Shown here piece by piece: positions 17,716-29,062 of a stretch of 64,000 bases of DNA. Source of the stretch: Chondrus crispus (taxonomy: Eukaryota; Rhodophyta; Florideophyceae; Gigartinales; Gigartinaceae); NCBI RefSeq assembly GCF_000350225.1, contig NW_005179117.1:19322-83321 (forward strand). The letters run 5' to 3'. Within the stretch, counting starts at the first letter, position 1. Every line of letters starts with the position of its first letter. The notes below the pieces were generated by a model. It searched no databases. It was not told where the DNA came from and worked only from the letters and a program-made list of their open reading frames with translations. The translations under genes were made by a program, and so were the position numbers.

Positions 17716-18984
17716 CTAAATACGCAGCTTATTCAGCCCTGCTATGGAGGACTCGCTCTCATCCGTACTCAGTTCACTGCTACCGCTACTTGGGCACGCA
17801 TCATAATCACCTTCACAATCAGAGTCATACGCACTAAACTTACGTTTCGAAAACGTCGGGCTCCCGGACCCCATACTTCCACAAGTATACTCCTGGAATG
17901 CCTTCCGAATCTCCTGCGGTGTACCACCAACAATACCAGACGACATCATCGAGACGGGCTCTGATACAGGATCGCCGGCGAGTACGAGGCACCAGCAGGC
18001 ATGCTCTTCAAACGTGTCAAAGTCGGAAAAATCATGGTCGGGCTTCGGAACCGTTTCCCGTCGCACACCAACGCTGTCAATGACGACGGGGCGGTCGCGA
18101 TTCGACTCCAGTACCGCAAGGTCTCCTTCCTTCACCTCTGTTGTTTTCGAGATGAGCGCGGCTCCACGGTACACGTAGATGAAAACGCGGCTGGTGTTGG
18201 GGTTGAGCACGAGCTGCGACTTGCGCTGCATTTTTACGTCGTACACAGCGGCGCTCCCAGCAGCAGTCTCCAGCTCTACGGAGGAGCGTTCCCTCTTGAT
18301 GTCGTGGTCAACTGAGGCCTTGACATCACGATTTGTGGGCCCTGCAAGAACACATATCCTTGCGGCGGACTCGCCTTGTCCCGTGACAAGGAATGGCGGG
18401 TTTTCCGTCATCCGTTGCTCGGGCGGGGCGGCCCTCATCTCCTTGGGAATGTTGATCCATATTGAAAAGTACTCGATTATCGGCCCATGAACGGAATGCG
18501 AAACAATGAGGCCAGATCCCGCGGTCAAGAGGCTGACACTCCCCTTCTTGAGCACGGCCTCATTACCACACGAATCGGCGTAGTGAAGCTTGCCACTAGT
18601 GACGAAGGTAAGGGCTTGTTGCCCACATCGGGGCTCCTCACTTCTAATATCACCCGGCCTAGGGACGCGTTGGGGCCCACAATGGTCGAGGAGTAAGAAC
18701 GGGGAAAAGGCGGAAGGATGCAGGGCGGAGGAGGAGCGACGAACGCCGAGGCCGTCTGATCCAAGTTCGCCGCAGACCTTGACGACATTTGTCACAAGGC
18801 GACCCAAACTCGGAGAGGGCAGGGTTTTCGGTTGTTTTTGGGCGGGGTGGGGTGCGTTTCTTTCGCGGGGGGACTCATTGCGACGGGAACGGCCGCGACG
18901 AGGAAGGATGGTCTGAGCTGCGCGGTGAAAGGAGGAGGCAAGCGAGGCGGCTCGTGCACTGGCGGCAGGGCGGGATGATGGCAT
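17716..18984 (-). CDS. Pirin-like bicupin lacking the canonical metal ligands
   Basis: 422 residues. A basic, Ser/Ala/Arg-rich N-terminus of about 60 residues (possible organelle transit peptide) precedes a pirin fold: dual cupin blocks with SPFLLLDHCGP, HYADSCGNEAVLKKG and LLTAGSGL. The pirin C-terminal signature follows (LAGDPVSEPV then GTPQEIRKAFQEY), with an acidic tail. Pirins are nuclear or plastid cupins; some are Fe-dependent quercetinases and some are transcription cofactors. Here the metal-binding HPHxGxE box reads EPRCGQQ (117-123) and the second-site His/Glu pair is also not recognisable, so iron binding and dioxygenase activity are doubtful. The start is ATG; a 19-G run lies about 80 bp upstream. 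Confidence 0.78.
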   Translation of the reverse strand: MPSSRPAASARAASLASSFHRAAQTILPRRGRSRRNESPRERNAPHPAQKQPKTLPSPSLGRLVTNVVKVCGELGSDGLGVRRSSSALHPSAFSPFLLLDHCGPQRVPRPGDIRSEEPRCGQQALTFVTSGKLHYADSCGNEAVLKKGSVSLLTAGSGLIVSHSVHGPIIEYFSIWINIPKEMRAAPPEQRMTENPPFLVTGQGESAARICVLAGPTNRDVKASVDHDIKRERSSVELETAAGSAAVYDVKMQRKSQLVLNPNTSRVFIYVYRGAALISKTTEVKEGDLAVLESNRDRPVVIDSVGVRRETVPKPDHDFSDFDTFEEHACWCLVLAGDPVSEPVSMMSSGIVGGTPQEIRKAFQEYTCGSMGSGSPTFSKRKFSAYDSDCEGDYDACPSSGSSELSTDESESSIAGLNKLRI

Positions 18985-21473
18985 GGACGGGAGAGGAGGC
19001 TAAAGCGGGGGGGAAGTAGGTGAATGTCGGTGGGTGTGGGAGGGGGGTAGGGGGTGAGAGGTGTAGGGGGGGGGGGGGGGGGGGTGGGGAGTGCCAGGGT
19101 GCCACGAAATGGAGAAGAGTTCACGGGGGTGGCTGAGGAAGTGCGCAGAAGACGCAGCAGAAGCGAATTTTGAGGTGTTTCGTGAAGTGCGAGGTCGGAA
19201 TTTGAGGAATTGAGAAGGTTTGGAGAGGGATTTTTGCCTCTCGCAGTGGGATGACTGATGGTAAATGGCGGAAATTCAGAGGATGACGGCGAGTTATTTT
19301 TGAGGATCTGACAGAATTAGGAGAAGACAGGCAGCTATTGGCCAACCTGTGCCGCCTACATGGTCTGCAGTACTGCCTCCATCGGGTGGGTCAAGTCGTT
19401 GCAGCCTCTTGTGATCATGTCACAATATCTGAAACATGTCCTTTGATTCATCTGTTTCTTATTTATTTTATTCATTTTTTTTACATGGAGTCTCGTACGT
19501 GCCAGCTATATGCGAGACGAGAACAAAAAGTATGATTGCGCAGTGTTTATCTCCGTCTGGAAGACATGAGCTGAAACGTGTGTGCCTGGCAACTACTGTA
19601 CAGTACCATCTCCTAGTTTGATGTCCGGCAAAATCGGCAAAAAGGCGATGGCTGTCGACAGCCACACCGATCCTACAGCAAAACGTCGACAACCACAAAG
19701 TACTGTAGCCCTTGCGCGGGGCGGTCGACTTTCGAAAGAGATGTTATATCTCGATTTCGAAAAGACGCTCGACCCCGTGGAAATCCACCTCTTGTGTCTA
19801 CGTTATCTAGACGACAAGCGATTTGCCTCATATGGGCTCAGCTTTTTTTCAAAAATATATAAATTAAATCGAAAGTTTTGAAAGTTATTTTGGACGCCAC
19901 TTCAACATACTTGTCCTCGACAATGCAGGGTAGCATGTTCCAGAACATCGGGGTACTGAAGCAGTTTTGAAACACTGAAAGACTAAAAATCTACTGTGGT
20001 TTAAATACTGTACCCAGTTGATTTTTGAAACAGGTGTCTTGGTTTCAGAGATATCAATACACAGCAATTCAAGGTTGGTTATGAAACTTCTCTGTCAGGC
20101 ATTTGTAAAAACGGCCAGATAGGACATGCAGTTCTCACTAAATTCCATCCTTTCGCAAAGGATTAGTCAAGTGCGGTGGTGAGGGTATCTTTCTCCTCCT
20201 CCAGAAAGCACAAGTCCAGAAAAAAAGTGGCATGTAACCTCATAGGAAGTCACTTGCACTAGAGGTGTGGCTGATGCAATCCTTCAAAATAATGCGCTGT
20301 CACTCGGGCTGCCTGCTTTGCGTATCTTCGTAATTCACTGCGCAGTCCTTTTTTGTGCTGCAATACAGATAGAAGTTTCAGCAGCTGAAGCAGATCAGCC
20401 GTGTTCTCGAGACACGAGTCACGTACAGTTACTCCCCAACAGGATTTTGACTAGGAACGCCGTGATTCCACATGCTGGAACCACATCCCCAACCACAGCT
20501 CACTTCACCAACAACAAATTTGCTAAAAGCATTCCGCTTCGGAGCAGACCCGCCGCCACTGACCTGGTCAGGGCACAGTCCTCTATACAGTCGGGGACAG
20601 CCCTTCCTTTCCATACAAAGGGTTTGTACTCAGAGAAGGTCCACACAATCATACCCTGTGTTCCTCCCTCAGTGACACCCACCTGATAGATCCCATCCGG
20701 TCTTGGGTCTTCTCCGCCCCTTCAAACATCCTCTGCCTTACGTAAATATCCGTGATACATCCCGGCCTACATTTATGTTGAAAAATAGTTTCGTAACACT
20801 AACAGTAGTTGAACTTATGCACCTTCAATTCACTCCTTTCGCCCGCCTATCAGCCACTTCAAGTTAAGAGAGGAAGGGTGTGGACAATTCGGTGTGGAGG
20901 CGCCCTTCCCCTTAAAGAAGGATGGATGGCTATGGCTGGATCCACAGTATATACTGTATGTATCACTCTTTCTGTGCCTGTTCAGGAAATATTGATTGTA
21001 GATCACTCATTTGTTAGAGCCCTCCGCCGTATGAAGTATGTACTGTATGTGGTCATGAACTCATCTCTTACTGTCAAGGAGGAGACTGAAAAGCAATTGC
21101 CTCTCGCCCTCAAGTCAACCAGTGCCATTCGAGAGAAAAAATCTTTTTACACAAGCAAACCTCGCACGACGCAATGACTAAACGGTAGACTCAAGATATA
21201 ACGGAATATCCCAAACATGTTCATCGCCTTTTCGACAAACCTCGACCGGCGCAGCAGGTTTTCGAAAATATACCGTGTCATCAGAATAGTCGTTGGGTGG
21301 GTGCGCTCGCAATTTTTGGGTGGCAAAATTTCCCTGGTCATCAAACCAGTGAGACAATACAGCTTCACATTCCTTGCAGTGCTGCGCATATGCGAACGCC
21401 ACATCCCGTAATGAATTTGTTCATCACCCTGCGGAGGCAGTGCGCAAACGAGCAGCAGAGCAGTAAGATACCG
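18985..21473. other. Intergenic region upstream of the pirin-like gene
   Basis: Starts with a G-rich tract (19020-19084). Remaining open frames lack ATG starts or family features. A minus-strand segment at 21178-21416 reads like protein (HCKECEAVLSHWFDDQGN...) but has no ATG and abuts the pogo-like element, so it may be a gene or exon fragment. Several TACTGTA words occur (19598-19610, 19699, 20009, 20945, 21038). Confidence 0.35.
19020..19084 (+). other. G-rich tract with a 19-G run, potential G-quadruplex
   Basis: Five G tracts of three or more (TGGGTGTGGGAGGGGGG, TAGGGGG and others) lead into 19 consecutive G at 19066-19084. It lies 35-100 bp upstream of the pirin-like ATG (18984, minus strand). 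The run length may be affected by sequencing error. Confidence 0.75.
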
Positions 21474-21475
21474 TA

Positions 21476-22295
21476 CAGAGTAAAGTCTCGATATGGTGAA
21501 CCGAAATGTGGCGCTTCCGAGCAACCTACTGAGTTCGCCTTACCGGGCCAGTTCACAGTGGCGGAACTGCTCATGTACACGTGTAGCCGTTGTACAGGTA
21601 CAGCAAGGCACATAACGTCACTTCCTCTGACACTGTGTATCGACGGGCGACGTCGACGGGCGCAATCGGACATCCAGAGCTCTTCCCGTTGTGATTCAGC
21701 CTCCCTTTCTTTTCATTCTGCCTAATTTATCATGGAGAACATCCATGGAGCTGTGTCTCGTGCGACATCAGCTGCGCTTGTAGAACACGATCAAGTTGAT
21801 GGTGATACAGATGCAGAGGACGATTCCTCTACTGTTCCCGCGGAAGGGCAAACAGGACGCAAACCGTCTCTAGGTCGGTACCGCGCAGCATTGGAAGCTC
21901 TTTCTAAAGAACTCCATTGTATAATGACGGACACGAACTTAGTTCAATCGGGGCTGCCGTCGAGCCTCAAATCGCTCCTGTTTGAAGAACAAAGCCGCGT
22001 ACGGAGACTTCAACGTATGAATCTGAAGCAAGGACGTATTGATAGCTTCTGTATTCGTTGATGGTTCGTTTCTAGTGCGCATTTCGGCCTCGATAAAGTG
22101 AACTCTGGGTTTTTCATATTTTTTATGTTCATGGTATCGCGTAGTTCGTTCTATAGAGTCTGGTTCACCTTAGAAATACAAAAACGTCGATTCTGGGCCA
22201 AAAAAGCGGGGTGGCGCCTCCCTCATAGTCCTTCGGTTCACGGTACCGAGACAGTTCATCATATCCGGTACGCAGCTTATCGAGACTTTACTCTG
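21476..22295 (+). mobile_element. Non-autonomous pogo/Tigger-like (Tc1/mariner) element
   Basis: The sequence TACAGAGTAAAGTCTCGATA at 21474-21493 is matched exactly in reverse at 22278-22297. Removing the flanking TA dinucleotides (target duplication) leaves an 820-bp element with CAGAG...CTCTG termini. Subterminal GTGAACC/GGTTCAC motifs repeat inside both ends. TA duplication and a CAGAGTAAAGTCTCGATA-type end are typical of the pogo/Tigger/Fot group. The interior keeps only a 109-codon ORF, so it is an internally deleted copy. Confidence 0.85.
21732..22061 (+). pseudogene. Possible remnant of a pogo-like transposase C-terminus
   Basis: 109 codons from an ATG inside the pogo-like element. 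The N-terminus is acidic (DGDTDAEDDSS), then a helical basic part ends RMNLKQGRIDSFCIR; pogo/Tigger transposases often end in a short xQxxITxFF-like motif, which this resembles. No DDE residues or helix-turn-helix are present. The identity is inferred mainly from position. Confidence 0.4.
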
Positions 22296-22297
22296 TA

Positions 22298-22922
22298 GCG
22301 GCAAGAATGGCATTCTCTACGGAACGTCTGTGTGCCCCTCAGTACGGCAAAGTTTGCCCGGTCACGATTTCCTGGCTTCAGTTCCAATCCAGGACGACCG
22401 AATACCTAACAGGAAATAGCAAATTCATTTTCAACAGCAGCCGCAGTTTAGATCCACTGTGTGCAAGAAAATAACGCAGAGGAAGATGAATGTGCTCATT
22501 GTAGTTTCAACTTCGATCCCTCAGTGCTACAAGCGCCTGATAGCCATAAACAAGCAACGACAAAGTAAGGCGTCGTCTTCTACTGTACCAGGCAAGCAGC
22601 AGTTGTATTTTGAGAGCAAAATCCGCTGTCCAGCCTAGCTTTCGAAGTGCGAGTACGGTATGTCTTCGCCTTTAGACAACATTATGTACAATCTACATCT
22701 AGGATCCATCGCAAGCGAGCGGCACATCCCCCGTGATATGCTTTGACAAAAGGCTCGCACTATCGCTAGCTCTCGGGGGTACCCTCGCCATGCGCCCTTT
22801 GCAGTGCAAAAGATAGAGCTAGTCGACTCATGGAGACGCTCGTATGCTCATTTGAAGGCCAAGAAGTGCAAACGATTCCTGCGGAGACATACAAGCCCCA
22901 GGATCTCCGCTCCTGGAACCCC
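22298..22922. other. Intergenic region downstream of the pogo-like element
   Basis: No ORF or repeat worth calling; 3' flank of the minus-strand L-galactose dehydrogenase gene. One TACTGTA word near 22580. Confidence 0.35.
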
Positions 22923-24060
22923 TTAGCCCTGGTAACCAAGATAATGACCGCTATCCCACCGGCGGTTGTGAACATCTTTGAATATATCTTGCACGTCATG
23001 GATCAGATCCCAGTCGGGTTCAGAGCTTAACAAAGCAAGATTCTTTTTCAGTGTACCAACCGAGTCAATGCCCACAAGAGTGCTTGCAATTCTACCACTT
23101 CTCGAGCGCATGGCATACTGCAAGGCTACTGTCGCTAAGTCGCTACCGCGAGAATTGCAATACGCACTCGCTTTCTTGGCTGCTTCTTTCGTATCCTTGT
23201 CCGCTGGATGCCACTCTGGTGGCCCCTTGGGTGTCAGCATTCCCATAGAAAGGGCGGATGCGTTTACAACACCCACCCCATGACGCTTCAATCCGTCCAA
23301 CATCAGTGAAAGTCGGTCATTTTGCAGACAGTAGTTGCAGTATGACAACACGACGTCAATAGACCCTGGTTCTGCACACGAGAGCACATACGGAAACACT
23401 TCAAGTGGGTACCCTGTTATTCCAATCGCTTTCACCTTGCCCTCCGCTTTTAGCTTGTTTAACGCTGGAATAGTTTCAGTCGCAATCTGATCAATATCTT
23501 TTGCGAATTCAATGTCATGGCAGTGAATAATGTCTAAATGTTCGACGCCAAGTCGCTCCATGGACTCCTGGACAGATTGAGTAACTCGCTCAGCAGAGAA
23601 ATCGAACTTGTCGGTGTCGTATCGTCCAACTTTTGTCCCAAGGACATAAGAATCTCGCGGTATACCGCGGAGAGCCTTGCCTAGGACGGTTTCAGCCCTC
23701 GTTCGACCGTAGTACGGAGAGACATCAAAGAAATTAATGCCTCTCCTAAGAGCTTCGTGGACAGCATGAATGCCACTTTCTTCCTATGCGGGAGACGCAG
23801 CATTTCGAAAGAGAAGGAATTGGAGAAAGAAGGTTCGTTAGTCTTCAAGCTAGGAAGCAGGTTGAAAAACGCAATCAACGTCGTGATTGCTTGCAACAAG
23901 CTATTGAGAGTGAAGCGCTTACCGACACGAGCCCAAACTCGTTTCCTAGAGTTGAAGCCCCAAACCCGATCGGAGACACTTGTATACCGGTAGTACCAAG
24001 CTCACTTCGTGATTCGGGAGACACGCCTCCGTCCGCCGCCCCCACATTTTTTCTCTCCAT
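22923..24060 (-). CDS. L-galactose dehydrogenase (aldo/keto reductase), one intron
   Basis: Two exons, 23923-24060 and 22923-23783, give 332 residues. Exon 1 ends GFGASTLGNEFGLVS and exon 2 starts with the GIHAVHEALRRGINFFDVS region. Joined, they read as the full family pattern: FFDVSPYYG with catalytic Asp/Tyr, GTKVGRY (Lys), DFSAERV, IIHCHDIEF (His), GITGYPLEVF, LSYCNYC and GPPEWHPA. This is characteristic of plant-type L-galactose dehydrogenase, which makes L-galactono-1,4-lactone, the last cytosolic step before ascorbate. The fungal D-arabinose dehydrogenase-like AKRs are the alternative. The ATG at 24060 was chosen because the frame further upstream has only a TTG. No transit peptide is evident. 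Confidence 0.9.
23784..23922 (-). other. Spliceosomal intron in the L-galactose dehydrogenase gene
   Basis: 139 nt, donor TCG|GTAAGC, acceptor CGCATAG|GAAG, pyrimidine-rich before the acceptor. It splits the gene at phase 0 after codon 46, and removing it restores a continuous, family-like protein. Confidence 0.88.
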
Positions 24061-27019
24061 AATCCTGCAGCCGACACAAAGGCCCTGTCTCACCAAAAAT
24101 CCCGCGCCTGCCGATGCTGCTACTACGGGACGCAGTGCTCAATAGTCAAGCTTGAATAAAGCGCATAAAATGTGTCACAGGCGATGTGACCAAGCAGTAG
24201 ACTTGGTGGATAAGATGGCTGCAAAATCAAGGGCTGACGCTTTGTTTCGAATGATTCTGATTACTCTGCACTCTACAATCCTTCGACGTGCGCGAAAGAT
24301 ATAAAGCGAAAATGGTCGACGTTTAGTCGCAGGGTTTTAGCCTACCGAGCTCGCAAAGTTGAATCAGTGGCCCTTCACCCTGATCTCATAAGGTCGCAAA
24401 CCGCTCGGTTTTCTACCGTAGAATGCGCGTATTTATCACACTGTGTACAGGCGTGAGGGAGGGAGCCTTTTCTGAATCGATTTCCAGAAAAACTACAAAA
24501 GTACACGTGTAAGTTCTTCAATAATGCACCCTGTACTTCGTATACAGTATGCTTTATTCAATGACTATTGTTGCGAATGGCAAATGCTATACCCTGTACT
24601 TCAGCACGAACAACCTCTATCCGTACTGTACTTCAGATCAACACAGTAACCAAAACGGACACTTCGCCCATACTTCTGGCTATGCCCGTGTTGTCGCTTA
24701 GAAGCCCGTGCAAACGCGTAAGTGCATGTCACAGAGCATGGCAGATACGTTTCCTTGCGAGACCAATCTGACTGACTTAAACAGATTTCACGACAAAGTT
24801 TATCTCTATTACGCAGGCTCTCATCGAGGGCCCAAGAAAGGAGGACTGATGTCTCGCCTATTATTTTCGTTTCGGAAGAAAAGCTTTCCATCATTGTTAA
24901 AACTAGAAACTACCGAACCTTGTAGGATTTTATACTTACCGGGGTCATAGCAGGGAAATATGAGAATGTGCCGAAAAGCTTTTGAATTGAATGCACGTGG
25001 CGGATTGGGAATAACGCTTCCATGTCATGCACATGCTCTTTTTGCTTACCATATCCGTGGAAGATCCAGACAAGCTGTGAGAGTCCAAAATACTCTAGAA
25101 GCACTCACAAATGTTAACTGATTGCTTTAGGATGCACCAACGTTCACTTCACCATCAAAGACGTCATGAAATAATAGGAGTATATTTATCACATGACATT
25201 TATCGCTAAATACAATGGAGAGGAGGCAAATATAACTGCTCTTACGCAGAAAAAGCAAATTATCGCTTTCAAGAATCGTGCTCTCCGTGTGAATCATCGA
25301 ACAGCACGTTTCACACATGGTAAAGGATTTGATATTCAACAAACCAAGCACTCACAAAGAATGTACAGATAAATCAGAAATCCCCTTGTGGTTCCCTTTC
25401 TAAGCAGAAGAACCCGTGTGGTAGAGTATTATTAGCGTAGGACGCATCATTTCTGAAATTGAGTAAAACAGCACCTGTCGATAAACTATAAGTTTTCGCT
25501 GAGTGCTTTTCGCCGAAGAAGAAGTGGTTGTTACATATAGAACTGGTAGTGTCCAGGCACTCCAGAGGGTCGGTGAATTGAGCTCATATTTTATGGAATG
25601 CAGAGATGTATGCTACGCAGGTATAGATATCGGGTGATACTTATCTGAAAAAGTCTATGAGGGATAGATCCTTCGAGGAACCTTCAGAACTCAGAAACTG
25701 GACACTCCGCACTAGTGCTAGAGCTATGCTCATTCAGAATGCGCGAGGGAAAGTGGTGTCTCCCTAATTTCTTTGCGCCTACAGAACTAAGAACAGCCGT
25801 TCTTCTTTTGTGAAAATTCTTGTCAGCCCTGACTGTTGAAAATGTTAGCCAGTCCCTCTCGACTAAGGGTTAAAAGACGAGCTATACCGTACCCAATGGG
25901 AAGTTCTGCGTCGTTCATATCAGGGCGAATTTCCACATCCAAACCAAATGTTTACAGGTCAATTGCATTTAAGAATGTCTTCACCTGTGTTTCAGTTGGC
26001 TACTGCTTCGCCCTGTGCCTGCTTCCTGTGAAGAAAAGAGAGTACATATGGACCGCAGGTGTTAGGTCTCGAATACTGCAGAGAAGTAAATTTAGTCGGT
26101 TTCAGTTTGGCATAGGGAGCTGAGGTGGACGAGGCGGTAACAAATGGATGCACAGGTGGTGATGTTTCCTATGAGGACGCTTGAGGTACCAAGTAGTCAT
26201 CTCTATTTCAGCGGTGGTGTCGTTCTTTGTTTCTAGCCATGCGCTGCGTGAATGCATGAATGCTATGTTTTGACTAAAGCATGACGTGATCCAGCTGTAT
26301 GTCAGTATTGGTAAAGGTCTGAGCTCAAAGATAGGGGCAAAATCAAAGTTTTTTTCAATGAGTCTGGCAGAGCCAAAACCATTTTTTTGCATTGTGGTGA
26401 TGGCAACACACACCCTACAGCCATGCGATGTCAACGTCAACATCAAACGGCCCATGCTGAAGTACTTTCTTCATCTTCATCACTGACTACTCCAGCGCGC
26501 TTCATGCCAGCTAACAGTGTCTCGTGACAGTGCAGTATTTGCGGGTCCAAATTCATGGCATTCTTGCCTTGATGGAGAAGGCATGTATTGTGCGGCTAAA
26601 ACAGGCAACGCACCTAGTATGTTTCGACTTTTCGACCCCTATATGATCTGAAAACTGAAAGGTCCCTCGAGTACCTTTCTGTCAGTAGTAATAGAGGAAC
26701 AACACGAAATGACTGATGATGAGAAAACTAAATTGGAGCGAAAAAAGAAGAAATCAATGTTGCAACAAGATTAAAAGACAAGGTTATACGGATTTTTTTT
26801 CTCCAGGTTACATATCAGTCCGCAGTGTGCAATACCCATGCTTCCTTTTGAATCGGCACAAGGGCTTCGTCTTGGTTTCGGGATCGATTGAGAAGTCCTA
26901 TTTCTAAGGTCGTGATAAAGCTGACGTTGTTCGAACGGTTTTGCATATATGCATGAGATGCAGTATCCCCCAGGTGTCCAGTGAATGGGAACTGAAAACC
27001 CGTTTACAGTCTATCGAGA
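24061..27019. other. Gene-poor region
   Basis: About 3 kb with no supported gene on either strand. Open frames are short, mostly lack an ATG and show no domain features. Two TACAGTA/TACTGTA words occur (24540, 24620). No transposon ends were recognised. Confidence 0.4.
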
Positions 27020-27616
27020 ATGGTGAAGACCAAAAAAACCCGCCGCGGAAAACGAGGAAGTGCTTTGAACAAGAAACATATTCCCCCTGAGTATTCATCG
27101 TATGCGGACGTATTACGCCAATTGGATAGCCATGCAAAGCGAAATGAAGTCTTGAGAAACCTCTCAGGCACACCAAACACATATTTTGCCAAACGAAATC
27201 AAACTCTTTCACTGAACACAAAAGTAGTCCAGTCGGGCATTTCAAGTGGGAGCCCTGGGAGGTATGATCATTCCTCGAAGCCTCGTTCAGGTCTGAGTCG
27301 AGGGATTGTGATGCCGAGGATATCATCTTCATGGAGTGATCCTTTCAAAGTGGTGTCTGCGGAGGAGTCGTCGCCCCAGTCAATTGTTCCTCCCGACATA
27401 AGGTCTGGACCAAATAGCATGACACTAGCCAAAATGTTCATCCTCAATCACTGGCGAGATTCGAGACCTTCCCTGTTTGTTCTTTTCCCTCAGCGACCCA
27501 GACCTTTTTTCAAGAGTGAACCACTCTCCACCATGTCTCCACCTTTGAGGACTTGGCTTTCAGATCGTGGTTGGAAGGATACTACGAAAAAGTCCTATAC
27601 CAAACCTAGAAGATAA
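27020..27616 (+). CDS. Hypothetical basic protein
   Basis: 198 codons from an ATG. The N-terminus is very basic (MVKTKKTRRGKRGSALNKKH), the middle is Ser/Pro-rich and probably disordered, and the C-terminus holds hydrophobic/aromatic patches (MTLAKMFILNHWRD, LFVLFPQRPRPFF) and ends KKSYTKPRR. The basic ends suggest a nuclear or nucleolar protein. No known domain is recognised. Coding status rests on length and a reasonable composition; a minus-strand ORF overlaps but looks less protein-like. Confidence 0.45.
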   Translation: MVKTKKTRRGKRGSALNKKHIPPEYSSYADVLRQLDSHAKRNEVLRNLSGTPNTYFAKRNQTLSLNTKVVQSGISSGSPGRYDHSSKPRSGLSRGIVMPRISSSWSDPFKVVSAEESSPQSIVPPDIRSGPNSMTLAKMFILNHWRDSRPSLFVLFPQRPRPFFKSEPLSTMSPPLRTWLSDRGWKDTTKKSYTKPRR

Positions 27617-27941
27617 GTCTGTAAATTTGTTGATGAAGTGAGACTCTTCCCTGTAATTTAAGAAGTAATTCGATATGGAAGTGAAGTAAATGCTGCTTCG
27701 CGCTCACAACACCGACGAAATATATGCTCTGTATTATGAGTCCAGGGCTGACCAGTTCTTCATCGTATAACTGCTTCGAACCTGGGGAAGGTCTTAAATT
27801 ATTGTTTTCTTTCTGCCCTCTAGAAATTGGCATGTTACAGTGTACTCATGTTGCCGTTTGTCATCCTTTCTGGAAAACTTTAAATCCGCCAAGTTTTAAA
27901 TGATGCGGATTTTGTTAATAAAAAAAATGAGATAATGTTGC

Positions 27942-28256
27942 GTTTAGGGGGGCGATCAGGTGCATTTTGGTGGCAACAGACGGGTGAAATCGGCAAAGTT
28001 GTAGCGAACAAGGGGTGACGGTGGTAACTTTGCAAGAGGTACCCATCCGATAGAGGTTTATTTGTAAGGATCACTATGGTGACCATATCAAATCTGAGGT
28101 GACAAGAAAGGAATTTGTAGGTCCATCATGTTGCTGTTTTTCCTCCTTTCGCCCCGCTCTTGCAACAACAATTCATGATTCGGACCCTGTTCACAAAAGG
28201 AAAGTCAATTTCACCCGTCTGTTGCCACCAAAATGTACCTGATCGCCCCCCTAAAC
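27942..28256. mobile_element. Foldback MITE with 49-bp terminal inverted repeats
   Basis: The 49-nt arms 27942-27990 and 28208-28256 are complementary with one mismatch; both include GGGGGGCGATCAGGT and GGTGGCAACAGACGGGTGAA. The 217-nt interior has no ORF but contains GGGGTGACGG and GGTGACC words. AT-rich TAATAAAA occurs on both sides (27916-27923 and 28269-28276) and could be an 8-bp target duplication, which would suggest a hAT-type or MULE-like source. Confidence 0.85.
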
Positions 28257-29062
28257 ACAAAATCTCCCTAATAAAATATGTTGGGTATGCAAGTATCTTG
28301 CACCGCACCAACTTACACAACATGAGGGCTTTAGAACGAAACGCAAGTTTGCCCAGGTAGAACGGGAACATGGTACACCTTGAACCACGAAAAAGCCAGA
28401 CTAGCGTTCAGAAATAGGGGAGGAAACATATCCCCAAAAGCGAAGCACTTCATTGAGAAAGATCAAATTGCCAAAGGCAAGACCACTTCCAGAAGAGTTT
28501 TCCGCTCAACCACAGTCATCCAAAACATCACACCGATGATTCCCGTTTCATTTCTTCTGTCTGTCTTTGGAACGGCATGAAAAATTTCATGGTCTCTTCT
28601 GCTCATTGAAGCTCAGGCAACGATACAAATAGAGGGTCCTTATTCAAAGCGCATCGTCAATGAACCACCATCATATCTTTCAACGTCTTATTTCTCCGCA
28701 AAAAGAACTGTTTAGGAAACACATGACAGGTTTCCAAATTGCATGTGACTACCTGCGCTGCAGAAGATGAAACTTTTAGCCGCTGGTAGCTCGAAAAGAT
28801 CTTTCTCTAAAGCGTTTGCCATTCAACGCTGAAATCTTCCTTATGTAAGAGCGGTTGCTTTTTCTTATTGAAGCACTTGTTTAAAGTTTTCTAAACGTTT
28901 GTTGTCCAGAGCCACATCATTTATACCTCAAACCTTGCGCATTGGAATGTCTGGATCTCTGAAGCACTTTGCCCTCTTCTTGCCATCTCTGAAACTATTC
29001 TCTATCGTATTAGCAATCTTCTTTAACTTACCCGCCGCACTTTTTTACTGGACAAAATCGTG
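28257..29062. other. Intergenic region after the MITE
   Basis: Nothing recognisable; the distal part is the 5' flank of the ORF at 29063. Confidence 0.35.

Noticed and set aside
20267-20686. A 139-codon plus ORF
   Set aside because: It starts at GTG, has no internal ATG near its beginning and shows no family features.
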